Under the pieces are notes generated by a model. The model had not been told where the DNA came from. It saw only the letters and a program-made list of their open reading frames with translations, and searched no databases. From assembly GCA_964352225.1 (NCBI GenBank), contig CAYGRM010000142.1, positions 1 to 15,069 on the forward strand: DNA of 15,069 nucleotides. The letters run 5' to 3'. The DNA comes from CAJQQY01 sp964352225. Its GTDB lineage: Bacteria; Bacteroidota; Bacteroidia; Chitinophagales; Saprospiraceae. Within the stretch, counting starts at the first letter, position 1. Each line of letters begins with the position of its first letter. This document shows, piece by piece, positions 1 to 6,582 of the stretch. The translations under genes and the position numbers were made by a program.

Positions 1-384
1 AAAAATATGAGTTCCTCCATTTGTAATAAAGAAAATAAATATCAGAAATAAGAATAAACTACTCACATCTGGATTCCAAAAAGACCATATAAAAAGAAAA
101 AAAAATGCTAGCATTGAAAGAAAAAACATGGCAATGAAAGAAAGCCTTATCAAAGCTATTTTTTCATTCATTTTTTCCGTTTTCACAATAGCTAGATCCA
201 GTTTTAATCTAGAAAAAGAAGATACTATAGAACCAAATGCCAAAAATAAAGCAAGAATCCCAAACTCAGCATTACTATACATTCTAGACAAAATAGGAAG
301 TCCGCCAATATTTATTAATTGGGATATTATCGTCCCTAACGATAATATAGAAACATTTCTAATAAATACATTTTTACTATCCAA
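1..384 (-). CDS. wzx: Wzx-type oligosaccharide flippase, N-terminal part (runs off the left edge)
   Basis: This is the first 128 codons of a polytopic membrane protein that probably flips lipid-linked repeat units across the inner membrane. The N-terminus reads MDSKNVFIRNVSILSLGTII and is followed by SQLINIGGLPILSRMYSN and EFGILALFLAFGSIVSSFS. A first helix ending in a PILSRMYS-like turn, then a glycine-containing second helix, is the usual opening of the RfbX/Wzx (polysaccharide_synt) family. A third hydrophobic stretch lies near residues 82-100 and a fourth starts near 110. I chose the TTG at 384-382 because an in-frame TAG lies three codons upstream (393-391) and the next in-frame ATG is inside the conserved turn. 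A 144-bp gap separates it from the upstream membrane-protein gene. The family call is firm; the sugar specificity is unknown and the rest lies outside the window. Confidence 0.8.
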   Translation of the reverse strand, partial: MDSKNVFIRNVSILSLGTIISQLINIGGLPILSRMYSNAEFGILALFLAFGSIVSSFSRLKLDLAIVKTEKMNEKIALIRLSFIAMFFLSMLAFFFLFIWSFWNPDVSSLFLFLIFIFFITNGGTHIF

Positions 385-528
385 GATATTCTATATTAAT
401 AAAACCTTTTTACAAGTTCTCATTATTTGTTCTAACATTATTGCTCTTATATCCTAAACAAAAGAAGACCTTCAATCCCCTAGTATAATTGGTTAATTAA
501 GTAATTCAATCTCCATTATTTCAAGGAT

Positions 529-2427
529 TTATCTCTTAAAAATTCCTACCTGAAATCCTTCATCTTTCTCCTTTATAATTTTTGAAATAATCGATTTTAA
601 TTCCTCCGTAAGTACTCCTCCTTTTTCAATTAAAACATATCCAATATTATATTCTTCAACAAAATCTTTTTGAGCATTTCCATAAGTAGTGTAATTATTT
701 TTCGCCTTATCTTCTTGGATAAATTGGTAAAAAGGTGAATTGATTATACTCGAAACTCGTTCAGGAAATGGGAAATTAGTAATATTATCCGGAATTGAAA
801 TAGAATTGACCCATTGGTCTTTTCCTATCAATTTTAAAGGTTCAGCTACAAAACATAAATGAGGGCTTATTGTATGAAAATCTAAGTCTTCTGTATTACT
901 AATAAAAACTCCAATTGGAGGAAGTTCTTTTAATTCATTTTCAATTTGACTTAAAAATTGAAAATGAATTTTATCTTCTTTTTGGGTATAGTTGTTCAAT
1001 ATAATATAAGTCGATGAACCTAAATGAGTAAGTATTAATATATAAATCGGAATTTTATATTTATTCCCAAAGAAATCACCTTTGACCAAAAGTGAAAAGA
1101 CAAATAATAACAAGATTGTTAGAAGAGGATTGAAAATTATTTGCGGAATTTGCAACGCTTCATGATTATAATTTAAAAGCCCTCTAAAAAAAATTGTAAC
1201 CAAAATTATCGTTCCCGAAAAGCTAAATATTTGCTTTTCAAGACTACTAAGATGAATTTTGTTTTTCCAAATCCAGCCTATTAAAATTATCGTTGGTAAA
1301 TAAAAAACTATTGCTCTAGCCAAAACATCTCGAAAAGAAGTAATCATAAATCCTTTGAAATATTCCATCAATTCTAATTTTGCTGACCCTCCATAATACG
1401 TATTGTATTTTCCAAAAATTAAATAAAATAGCAAAATACCTAGCGTCATCACAACTGGAAAAACCAATCCATGAATGGCCCATTTTTCTTTTTTAAAAAA
1501 ATAAAAATACCCAGACCAGACAAATATTGCTGAAAAAATAAGTGGTGCATAAAGGATATGAAATATTGGAATAACACAAAGGATAGTTATAAATGCTTGA
1601 TGTTTATTGTTTAATAAAAAAAGAAATCCCAAAACACATAGATTAAAAAAAAGAAATATTTTAGGAGTGGTCAATGGCAGCATTGTAAAACCGTATGCTT
1701 CTCGAACAAAAGGAATTCCTCCAATCGAAAACAACATCATAAAACAAATAAATATATTTAGATAATTGTATCGTTTAGATGTATGATTGGCATAAAGTGC
1801 ATGTAAACCAGTAAAACTTATCATAGAAATAACAGGAATAAAAACATATAAAAACATTCTGAGTGGAGCAATTTGAGACCAGCGAAGAAAAACACTTGTT
1901 AACCAAATATCTCCATAATGATATGGTTCTACAGCTTCTATTTTTGATAATTCGAAAAGCTCATACCAAGGAGTTAACCGTTCTACTCCTGTTGAGAATT
2001 GATATTCTGCCATGGTTAAATAAAAACTATAATCAGGATTAGATAAGTAAACATACTCAACATTAAAATATTCATTCCGATAAAACTGAACACTTATGAA
2101 AAGGAATAAAACAATTAGACACAAGGCTAAATATTTTATTTCAAAAATATCTGGCAAAATATGTTGAAACTGAATTTCGGAAAAATGTTTTCCTTCTTTT
2201 TTCCATAAAAAGATAAATGTTAGGAGGGCTAAAATATTTATGGTTTTGAATGAAGTAGCTATTATGGAAATGGCTATTGCCCAAAATAATACGCCTCCAA
2301 TTAGTTTAAAAAATACTTTTTGATGTGTACTTTTTGAGATTGGAAATAACAGACTAAAGATGCTACCTGTAAAAAAAAAGATTATCAATGATAAGAATCC
2401 TTCAAAAAAAATCTGTGCTATTTCCAT
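529..2427 (-). CDS. Large polytopic membrane protein, possible GT-C-like glycosyltransferase or polymerase
   Basis: The 632-residue protein has about 12-13 hydrophobic segments (roughly 7-29, 40-57, 62-75, 98-116, 190-210, 222-238, 255-272, 276-305, 319-337, 370-387, 399-417, 431-449, 458-478) and a soluble C-terminal tail from about 480. A long loop between helices 4 and 5 carries NPDYSFY (130-136) and EPYHYGDIW (167-175). An acidic residue in an early extracytoplasmic loop plus a soluble C-terminal domain fits lipid-sugar-dependent GT-C enzymes, but I recognise no specific family. Lying between sugar-nucleotide genes and a flippase, it could also fill the polymerase (Wzy) role. Its ATG (2427-2425) overlaps the stop codon of a wecE relic (TAG, 2420-2418, in another frame), which shows that this gene once followed a wecE gene with translational overlap. 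The existence of the gene is firm; the function is inferred. Confidence 0.75.
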   Translation of the reverse strand: MEIAQIFFEGFLSLIIFFFTGSIFSLLFPISKSTHQKVFFKLIGGVLFWAIAISIIATSFKTINILALLTFIFLWKKEGKHFSEIQFQHILPDIFEIKYLALCLIVLFLFISVQFYRNEYFNVEYVYLSNPDYSFYLTMAEYQFSTGVERLTPWYELFELSKIEAVEPYHYGDIWLTSVFLRWSQIAPLRMFLYVFIPVISMISFTGLHALYANHTSKRYNYLNIFICFMMLFSIGGIPFVREAYGFTMLPLTTPKIFLFFNLCVLGFLFLLNNKHQAFITILCVIPIFHILYAPLIFSAIFVWSGYFYFFKKEKWAIHGLVFPVVMTLGILLFYLIFGKYNTYYGGSAKLELMEYFKGFMITSFRDVLARAIVFYLPTIILIGWIWKNKIHLSSLEKQIFSFSGTIILVTIFFRGLLNYNHEALQIPQIIFNPLLTILLLFVFSLLVKGDFFGNKYKIPIYILILTHLGSSTYIILNNYTQKEDKIHFQFLSQIENELKELPPIGVFISNTEDLDFHTISPHLCFVAEPLKLIGKDQWVNSISIPDNITNFPFPERVSSIINSPFYQFIQEDKAKNNYTTYGNAQKDFVEEYNIGYVLIEKGGVLTEELKSIISKIIKEKDEGFQVGIFKR

Positions 2428-2548
2428 ATTGAAATAAGTTTTACAATTTGGTAAACTTCCGATAAGTTTAATTCAAAATAGAATGGTAATCGCACTATTG
2501 TATCTGAAAATTTACCACAATTAGGTAATTTTCTACCTCCGTGATTTT
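2402..2548. repeat. Direct repeat copy B (wecE 3' end / membrane-protein 5' end junction)
   Basis: This stretch matches 3811-3957 in the same orientation at a constant offset of 1409 bp. From 2412 to 2548 (137 bp) there are no gaps and I count about 13-15 mismatches, roughly 90% identity. The match weakens left of 2402, inside the membrane-protein gene, and stops right of 2548, close to the end of the SGNH gene at 2564. It spans the whole gap between the two genes. Confidence 0.9.
2418..2546 (-). pseudogene. Relic of the 3' end of a second wecE-like aminotransferase gene
   Basis: The minus strand reads 42 codons plus TAG that match the last 42 codons of the intact aminotransferase at 3827-4957. 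Short comparisons are KFSDTIVRLPFYFEL in both, LSEVYQIVKLISIWK here against LSEVFQIVKLISLWR there, and NHGGRKLPNCG here against NHGSRELPNCD there. Thirty-five of 42 residues agree. An in-frame TAA (2549-2547) precedes it and homology fades there, 15 bp from the SGNH stop codon, so no complete enzyme can be made. By hand count, 4 substitutions are synonymous, 8 change the protein and 1 is in the stop codon. It could be an old local duplicate or a remnant of incoming DNA from a related strain. Confidence 0.88.
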
Positions 2549-2563
2549 ATTGAAAAGCCTCTT

Positions 2564-3655
2564 TTAATCTGAACTGACGATTTTCAAAAGTTCTTGAGCC
2601 ACTAATAAATTAATATACTTAGATGCATGTACATCATTTAAGTTTACGACTCTTTTTTCTATAGAAATTTGATTTATCATTTTACTTACATTCATTGTAT
2701 TTAACCCAAAGGATTCAAAAAAAGCAATCATCTCATTTACATATAGACTTTCACTCATCTCAATATCTGTCAAAAATGGGAAAACAATTGGAATAAGTTC
2801 AATATTATTTGAAGTAGCATATTTAATAAATAATTGTAAATCCTTTTTATGTAGATTGACTACTTCCTTTGTTTTATAAGCCTGAGTTAAAAACTTAATA
2901 TAACTTTCAGTATCCGATTGCGGATATATCCAATATAGATAATTAAGTAAGTACGACCCTCTTATTATTGGTTGAAATAACAAAGGTATTTCCTCATACT
3001 GAGTAAAACCTTTGAACTTTACTCCATTATCAATAGCTACTTTTTGAATATCATTTCCATAATATTGTAGGATTACTATAGAAGGTTTAATCTTAGTCTT
3101 TTGGATAATACTGACCATCAATTCAAATTCATATTGTGTATCAATTCCATTTTGACCAAGATTGATTATTTGAACATCCTTTTTTTTTTCTAAAAAGTAC
3201 CCATTTCGAAATATATCAGAATACCTTTCCGATACATTTTTTAATCCATGCCCCGCAGTAAATGAATCCCCAACAAATAGAATTGCAGAATCGGCATCAC
3301 TAAGTTCTACGTCTCGAAAACCTAATGAATTAATTGGGTTCCAATATTTTTCCATCCATATTCTAGCTCCTAGTGTGTGCCCAACCCCATGTGATTTAGG
3401 AATAAACATAAAAACCATTTCTAGAATGAACAAAGTGATAAATAGGGAAAAACAAATAGCACCAACATTTGTAAATTTCTTTCTAATTCTTTTGATAAAA
3501 AAAAAATGAAAAAGGATGCTTCCTTGAAATATTATGTATAGAATTAAAGCTAGTCTGAAATAAATAGCAAAGCCAACTGGTCTATAAATTGGAATTATAA
3601 AAACAAGAAATATCAAAAAGCAAAAAAGCAAAAGACTCCTTAAATTTGAATTCAT
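2564..3655 (-). CDS. SGNH/GDSL-type hydrolase with N-terminal membrane helices
   Basis: The 363-residue protein starts with three likely membrane helices (about 7-24, 30-54 and 64-85), followed by a soluble domain of the SGNH fold. Visible blocks are GDSFTAGHG (nucleophile Ser131), NLGQNG (oxyanion glycine, 165-170), YYGNDI (198-203, block III Gly200-Asn201) and NLNDVH (338-343, His343 with Asp341). All four SGNH positions are therefore present, although the Asp-x-His spacing of the last block is tighter than the common Asp-x-x-His. Membrane-attached SGNH proteins in such loci often add or remove O-acyl groups on glycans; that role is inferred, and secreted esterase activity is the alternative. 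The gene lies between two copies of a direct repeat and is flanked by gene relics, so it was probably acquired, or stranded here, by recombination. Confidence 0.85.
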   Translation of the reverse strand: MNSNLRSLLLFCFLIFLVFIIPIYRPVGFAIYFRLALILYIIFQGSILFHFFFIKRIRKKFTNVGAICFSLFITLFILEMVFMFIPKSHGVGHTLGARIWMEKYWNPINSLGFRDVELSDADSAILFVGDSFTAGHGLKNVSERYSDIFRNGYFLEKKKDVQIINLGQNGIDTQYEFELMVSIIQKTKIKPSIVILQYYGNDIQKVAIDNGVKFKGFTQYEEIPLLFQPIIRGSYLLNYLYWIYPQSDTESYIKFLTQAYKTKEVVNLHKKDLQLFIKYATSNNIELIPIVFPFLTDIEMSESLYVNEMIAFFESFGLNTMNVSKMINQISIEKRVVNLNDVHASKYINLLVAQELLKIVSSD

Positions 3656-3660
3656 TTGAA

Positions 3661-3774
3661 TTATTTTATATTTTTTATAATGCCTAATCGAGTTCCAGAG
3701 GTATTAAGTACTGGAAATAGGAGATTTTCTACCTTTTCAGGAAGATTAATTAAATTATCCCATCTGTTTTTCCA
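3661..3774 (-). pseudogene. Orphan 37-codon coding-like fragment upstream of the SGNH gene
   Basis: After an in-frame TAG (3777-3775), an open stretch of 37 codons ends at TAA (3663-3661), just before the SGNH start codon. It begins WKNRWDNLINLPEKVENLL and ends TSGTRLGIIKNIK. The composition looks like real protein (Trp, Pro and Gly among charged residues) and not like translated A/T-rich spacer. There is no start codon at its head. I read it as the surviving C-terminus of a lost gene, but I do not recognise the family. Confidence 0.45.
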
Positions 3775-3836
3775 CTAAACTTTAAATGTTTTAAAAGTGG
3801 CAAAATTACATCAAAGAATATCTGTGTTATCTCCAC
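3750..3836 (-). pseudogene. Truncated 5' end of a second copy of the membrane-protein gene
   Basis: A GTG at 3836-3834 overlaps the wecE stop codon exactly as the ATG at 2427 overlaps the stop of the wecE relic. The frame reads VEITQIFFDVILPLL, against MEIAQIFFEGFLSLI at the start of the 632-residue protein. After about 15 codons the similarity is lost, and the frame ends at TAA (3752-3750) after 28 codons. It is the remaining head of a homologue whose body was deleted or replaced. Confidence 0.6.
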
Positions 3837-3957
3837 AATGAAATAAGTTTTACAATTTGGAAAACTTCAGATAATTTTAATTCAAAATAAAATGGTAATC
3901 GCACTATTGTATCTGAAAATTTATCACAATTCGGTAATTCTCTACTTCCATGATTTT
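3811..3957. repeat. Direct repeat copy A (wecE 3' end / membrane-protein 5' end junction)
   Basis: This is the partner of 2402-2548. Here it covers the last 44 or so codons of the intact wecE and about 16 bp beyond its stop codon. The reading frame is intact in this copy. The two copies flank the SGNH gene as direct repeats. Confidence 0.9.
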
Positions 3958-4957
3958 TTGCATAAAAAGGACTTTTGTGCAAAGAAAGGTAATGAAAGAC
4001 GGCTAAAATATTTTTCTCCTGAAGGTATTCAATCAACCTATTTCTCTTTTCATTTGATTTCAAAAAAATATAAAACATATTACCATTATTCGTTGCATAA
4101 TCTGGTAATTGAGGAATTTCAAATTGAGATTTATTGAGAATTAATTGAAACTCTTCATAATATTTTTCCCAAATTTTTATTCTCTTTTTTTGAATCTGTT
4201 CCATATTCTCAAGTTGGGCAAATAAAAATGAAGCTGTCAATTCTGAAGGTAAAAAAGAAGATCCCATATCTACCCAGTTATATTTATTTACTTCTCCTCT
4301 GAAAAAAGCAGCACGATTCGTACCTTTTTCCCAAATAATTTCTGCTCGCTCCAAAAATTGCTCATCATTGATAACCAACATCCCTCCCTCTCCACTTATA
4401 ATATTCTTAGTTTCATGAAATGAGAAAGCAGCTAAATGGCCAATTCCTCCTAGTGCCTTTCCTTTATAAAAACTATCAATGCCTTGTGCAGCATCTTCAA
4501 TTACAAATAAACTATGTCGAGTTGCGATTTCCATAATTTTGTCCATATCACATGCAACACCTCCATAATGAACAACGACAATCGCTTTGGTTCTTTTAGT
4601 GATTAAAGGTTCAATTTGAGCAGGATCAATATTAGGATGGTTTAGGTAACTATCTGCAAAAACGATTTTTGCTCCTCTTAAAACAAAAGCATTAGCAGTA
4701 GATACGAAAGTGAAAGAAGGCATGATAACTTCATCTCCTTCTTCGATGTTGAGCAAGATTGAAGCCATTTCTAAAGCATCTGTACAAGAAGTGGTCAAGA
4801 GGCATTTTTTGAAATGGTATTTTTCTTCAAAATAATTTTGACACTTTTTGGTAAAGTTTCCATTACCTGAAAGTTTACCAGAATTAACTGCATCTTGAAT
4901 ATATTGGACTTCATTTCCAATAAAATATGGTTTATTAAATGGAATACTTTTTTTCAT
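3827..4957 (-). CDS. wecE: dTDP-4-amino-4,6-dideoxygalactose transaminase (WecE/RffA)
   Basis: This PLP enzyme of the DegT/DnrJ/EryC1 family most likely converts dTDP-4-keto-6-deoxy-glucose, with glutamate as donor, to dTDP-4-amino-4,6-dideoxy-galactose (dTDP-Fuc4N) in the cytoplasm. Its 376 residues match the usual length of the WecE/RffA family. Diagnostic stretches are IPFNKP (5-10), TTSCTDALEMA (55-65), GDEVIMPSFTFVSTANAF (74-91), VVHYGGVACDMD (128-139), EDAAQG (154-159), SFHETKN with the PLP lysine Lys184, and KGTNRAAFFRGEVNKYNWVD (211-230). These are closer to WecE than to FdtB or ArnB enzymes. It lies 29 bp downstream of an acyltransferase gene that could modify the new amine. Its last 44 codons or so form copy A of the direct repeat. 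The gene itself is intact. Confidence 0.92.
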   Translation of the reverse strand: MKKSIPFNKPYFIGNEVQYIQDAVNSGKLSGNGNFTKKCQNYFEEKYHFKKCLLTTSCTDALEMASILLNIEEGDEVIMPSFTFVSTANAFVLRGAKIVFADSYLNHPNIDPAQIEPLITKRTKAIVVVHYGGVACDMDKIMEIATRHSLFVIEDAAQGIDSFYKGKALGGIGHLAAFSFHETKNIISGEGGMLVINDEQFLERAEIIWEKGTNRAAFFRGEVNKYNWVDMGSSFLPSELTASFLFAQLENMEQIQKKRIKIWEKYYEEFQLILNKSQFEIPQLPDYATNNGNMFYIFLKSNEKRNRLIEYLQEKNILAVFHYLSLHKSPFYAKNHGSRELPNCDKFSDTIVRLPFYFELKLSEVFQIVKLISLWR

Positions 4958-4986
4958 AAAAAGGAATTAATCATCTCCTTCAATAT

Positions 4987-5649
4987 TTATTTAAGTTTGA
5001 TTTTGTCACTTTTCTTAGAAATCAAATTAGACTTAACAGGAAGGTAAACGCCATTTAAAACTGAATCCGAACTAATCATTGCTCCAGCTCCAACAAGTGT
5101 TTTCTCTTTCAAGGTTACATTATTTTGTAAGGTAGAATTTATCCCTAGAAAACAATTAGATAATATTTCACACCTACCTGCAACTGCAACATGCGGCGCA
5201 ATAAAAACATGATTGTGAATAATCGAATGATGCCCAATGTGGCCTCCACTCCAAATAATGTTATTGGCTCCTATTTTTACAAAAGGTTGAATCGTATTGT
5301 CTTCAAAAATAAACGTATTGTCTCCAGGCTGGGATTGAGATAAATAAGTACATTTTGAACTAATATAAGTGGCTAATTGATATCCTTTAGCTTTAGCTTG
5401 TAAATATTTAGCTTCTCTGTTCTTATTCATTTCGCTATACCCAATTGCTATAAACATAGAATATTCTGCAGGTGGGTATTTCTTTTCAATCGTTTCGAAA
5501 GGTAAGATTGGCTTGTTTTCAAAGATTGACTCAGAAATATATTCCTCATTCAAGGTAAAAGCAATGGGTTCATATTTTGAATCAATATTAAAATAATAAT
5601 GTGCTAACTGCGCCAAATCACCAATTCCAAATATGATTAATTTTTTCAT
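4987..5649 (-). CDS. NeuD/PglD-like sugar acyltransferase (left-handed beta-helix)
   Basis: This 220-residue protein has the two-part layout of the NeuD/PglD family. An N-terminal nucleotide-sugar-binding domain opens with KKLIIFGIGDLAQLAHYYF (2-20). A C-terminal hexapeptide-repeat domain follows (about 108-205), with GANNIIWSGGHIGHHSIIHN, HVFIAPHVAVAGRCEI, NCFLGINSTLQNNV and LVGAGAMISSDSV. The histidines at 137-141 sit where the family has its catalytic base. It probably acylates a sugar-nucleotide amine using an acyl-CoA. With wecE next door, the likely product is dTDP-Fuc4NAc or another 4-amido derivative; this replaces the GNAT-type WecD used in enterobacteria. The acyl donor cannot be told from the sequence, and O-acylation remains possible. 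It lies 4 bp downstream of the GT2 gene, in the same operon. Confidence 0.82.
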   Translation of the reverse strand: MKKLIIFGIGDLAQLAHYYFNIDSKYEPIAFTLNEEYISESIFENKPILPFETIEKKYPPAEYSMFIAIGYSEMNKNREAKYLQAKAKGYQLATYISSKCTYLSQSQPGDNTFIFEDNTIQPFVKIGANNIIWSGGHIGHHSIIHNHVFIAPHVAVAGRCEILSNCFLGINSTLQNNVTLKEKTLVGAGAMISSDSVLNGVYLPVKSNLISKKSDKIKLK

Positions 5650-5653
5650 GTGC

Positions 5654-6580
5654 TTAATTTACTTCTTCTTCGATTACATAAAGTGGTCTGTCTTTTACCT
5701 GTTCGAAAATTTTTCCAATATAAATTCCTACAATTCCAATACTTAGCAAGATTAGCCCAGTTGAAAAAAGAATGCTAATAAAAAGACTTGGCCAACCAGG
5801 TTGAAAATCATAAAAAAATTTTAAAATAAGTACATAAATTCCTCCCATAAATGACCCCAAAGCTAAAAAGAGTCCTAGATAAATATTCCATTTCAGTAGC
5901 TTATCCGAATGTGATGTCCACCCTTGAATACCTATTTTAAGAAGTCGCCTAAAACTATAAGTTGTTTTGCCTTCAAATCTTTCTCGGTGATCTATTTCAA
6001 CAATTGAGGTACGGAAACCGAGCCATTTAAGCATTTGAAAATATATTCGATCCTTATCTTTTAATTCTAAAAACACCCTAGCTACCTTTTTTGAAAAGAA
6101 CACCATTGTCCCAACATTTGCCTCATATTTTCTATCCGAAAAAAATCGAAAAAGCTTTATATAAATCCACGTTAAGATGCTCTTAACCAATCCATGTTTT
6201 CGTTTTTTTCTTCTTGAAAAAACAATATCAAAACCTTTTTGACTTTCTTTAAATAAGATTGGAATAAAGATCGGATCATCTTGTAAATCACAATCCATCA
6301 AAACAATAAAATCGCCTTTTGCCTTTGTAATTCCTGCTGTGATTGCATAATGTTGTCCAAAATTTCTACTCAATTTTATCCCTTTTACAAAGGAAAATTG
6401 AGCACAGTTTTCTGTGATCTTTCCCCAAGAGTTATCATCTCCTCCATCCTCAACTAAAATGATTTCAAAATCATCTGTTATTTGACTAACCGATTTGGTT
6501 ATTTGTCGAACCAATTCGTCAACTATTTTTTCAGCTTGATAAACTGGACTGACAATAGATATTTTATAATCGTTTTTCAT
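5654..6580 (-). CDS. GT2 glycosyltransferase, polyprenyl-phosphate type (DPMS/GtrB/ArnC-like)
   Basis: The 308-residue enzyme has a GT-A domain followed by two membrane helices (about 233-256 and 266-291). The family hallmarks are visible: SIVSPVYQAE (8-17), VEDGGDDNSW (43-52), KLSRNFGQHYAITAGI (69-84), MDCDLQDDP (95-103, the metal-binding DxD at 96-98), and RFEGKTTYSFRRL (201-213), which matches the R-x-x-G-x-(S/T)-x-Y-S signature of the group. The end, IYIGKIFEQVKDRPLYVIEE, is also typical. Such enzymes move a sugar from a nucleotide donor to undecaprenyl phosphate at the inner membrane. The donor here may be the product of the neighbouring aminotransferase and acyltransferase, but that is inference. 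It is separated by 2 bp from the upstream WbqC gene and 4 bp from the downstream acyltransferase gene. Confidence 0.88.
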   Translation of the reverse strand: MKNDYKISIVSPVYQAEKIVDELVRQITKSVSQITDDFEIILVEDGGDDNSWGKITENCAQFSFVKGIKLSRNFGQHYAITAGITKAKGDFIVLMDCDLQDDPIFIPILFKESQKGFDIVFSRRKKRKHGLVKSILTWIYIKLFRFFSDRKYEANVGTMVFFSKKVARVFLELKDKDRIYFQMLKWLGFRTSIVEIDHRERFEGKTTYSFRRLLKIGIQGWTSHSDKLLKWNIYLGLFLALGSFMGGIYVLILKFFYDFQPGWPSLFISILFSTGLILLSIGIVGIYIGKIFEQVKDRPLYVIEEEVN

Positions 6581-6582
6581 TT

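Noticed and set aside
128..457. A 109-codon open frame on the plus strand
   Set aside because: It lies antisense to the flippase start, whose minus-strand frame gives a clear Wzx N-terminus. The plus-strand product has no recognisable features.
2402..3957. Direct repeats considered as insertion-sequence or integron attachment sites
   Set aside because: They are coding in origin (wecE end and membrane-protein start), no transposase or integrase lies between them, and no short terminal inverted repeats are seen. Homologous exchange explains them better.
3892..4137. Plus-strand open frame antisense to wecE
   Set aside because: wecE is a strongly conserved intact enzyme on the other strand; this is a shadow.
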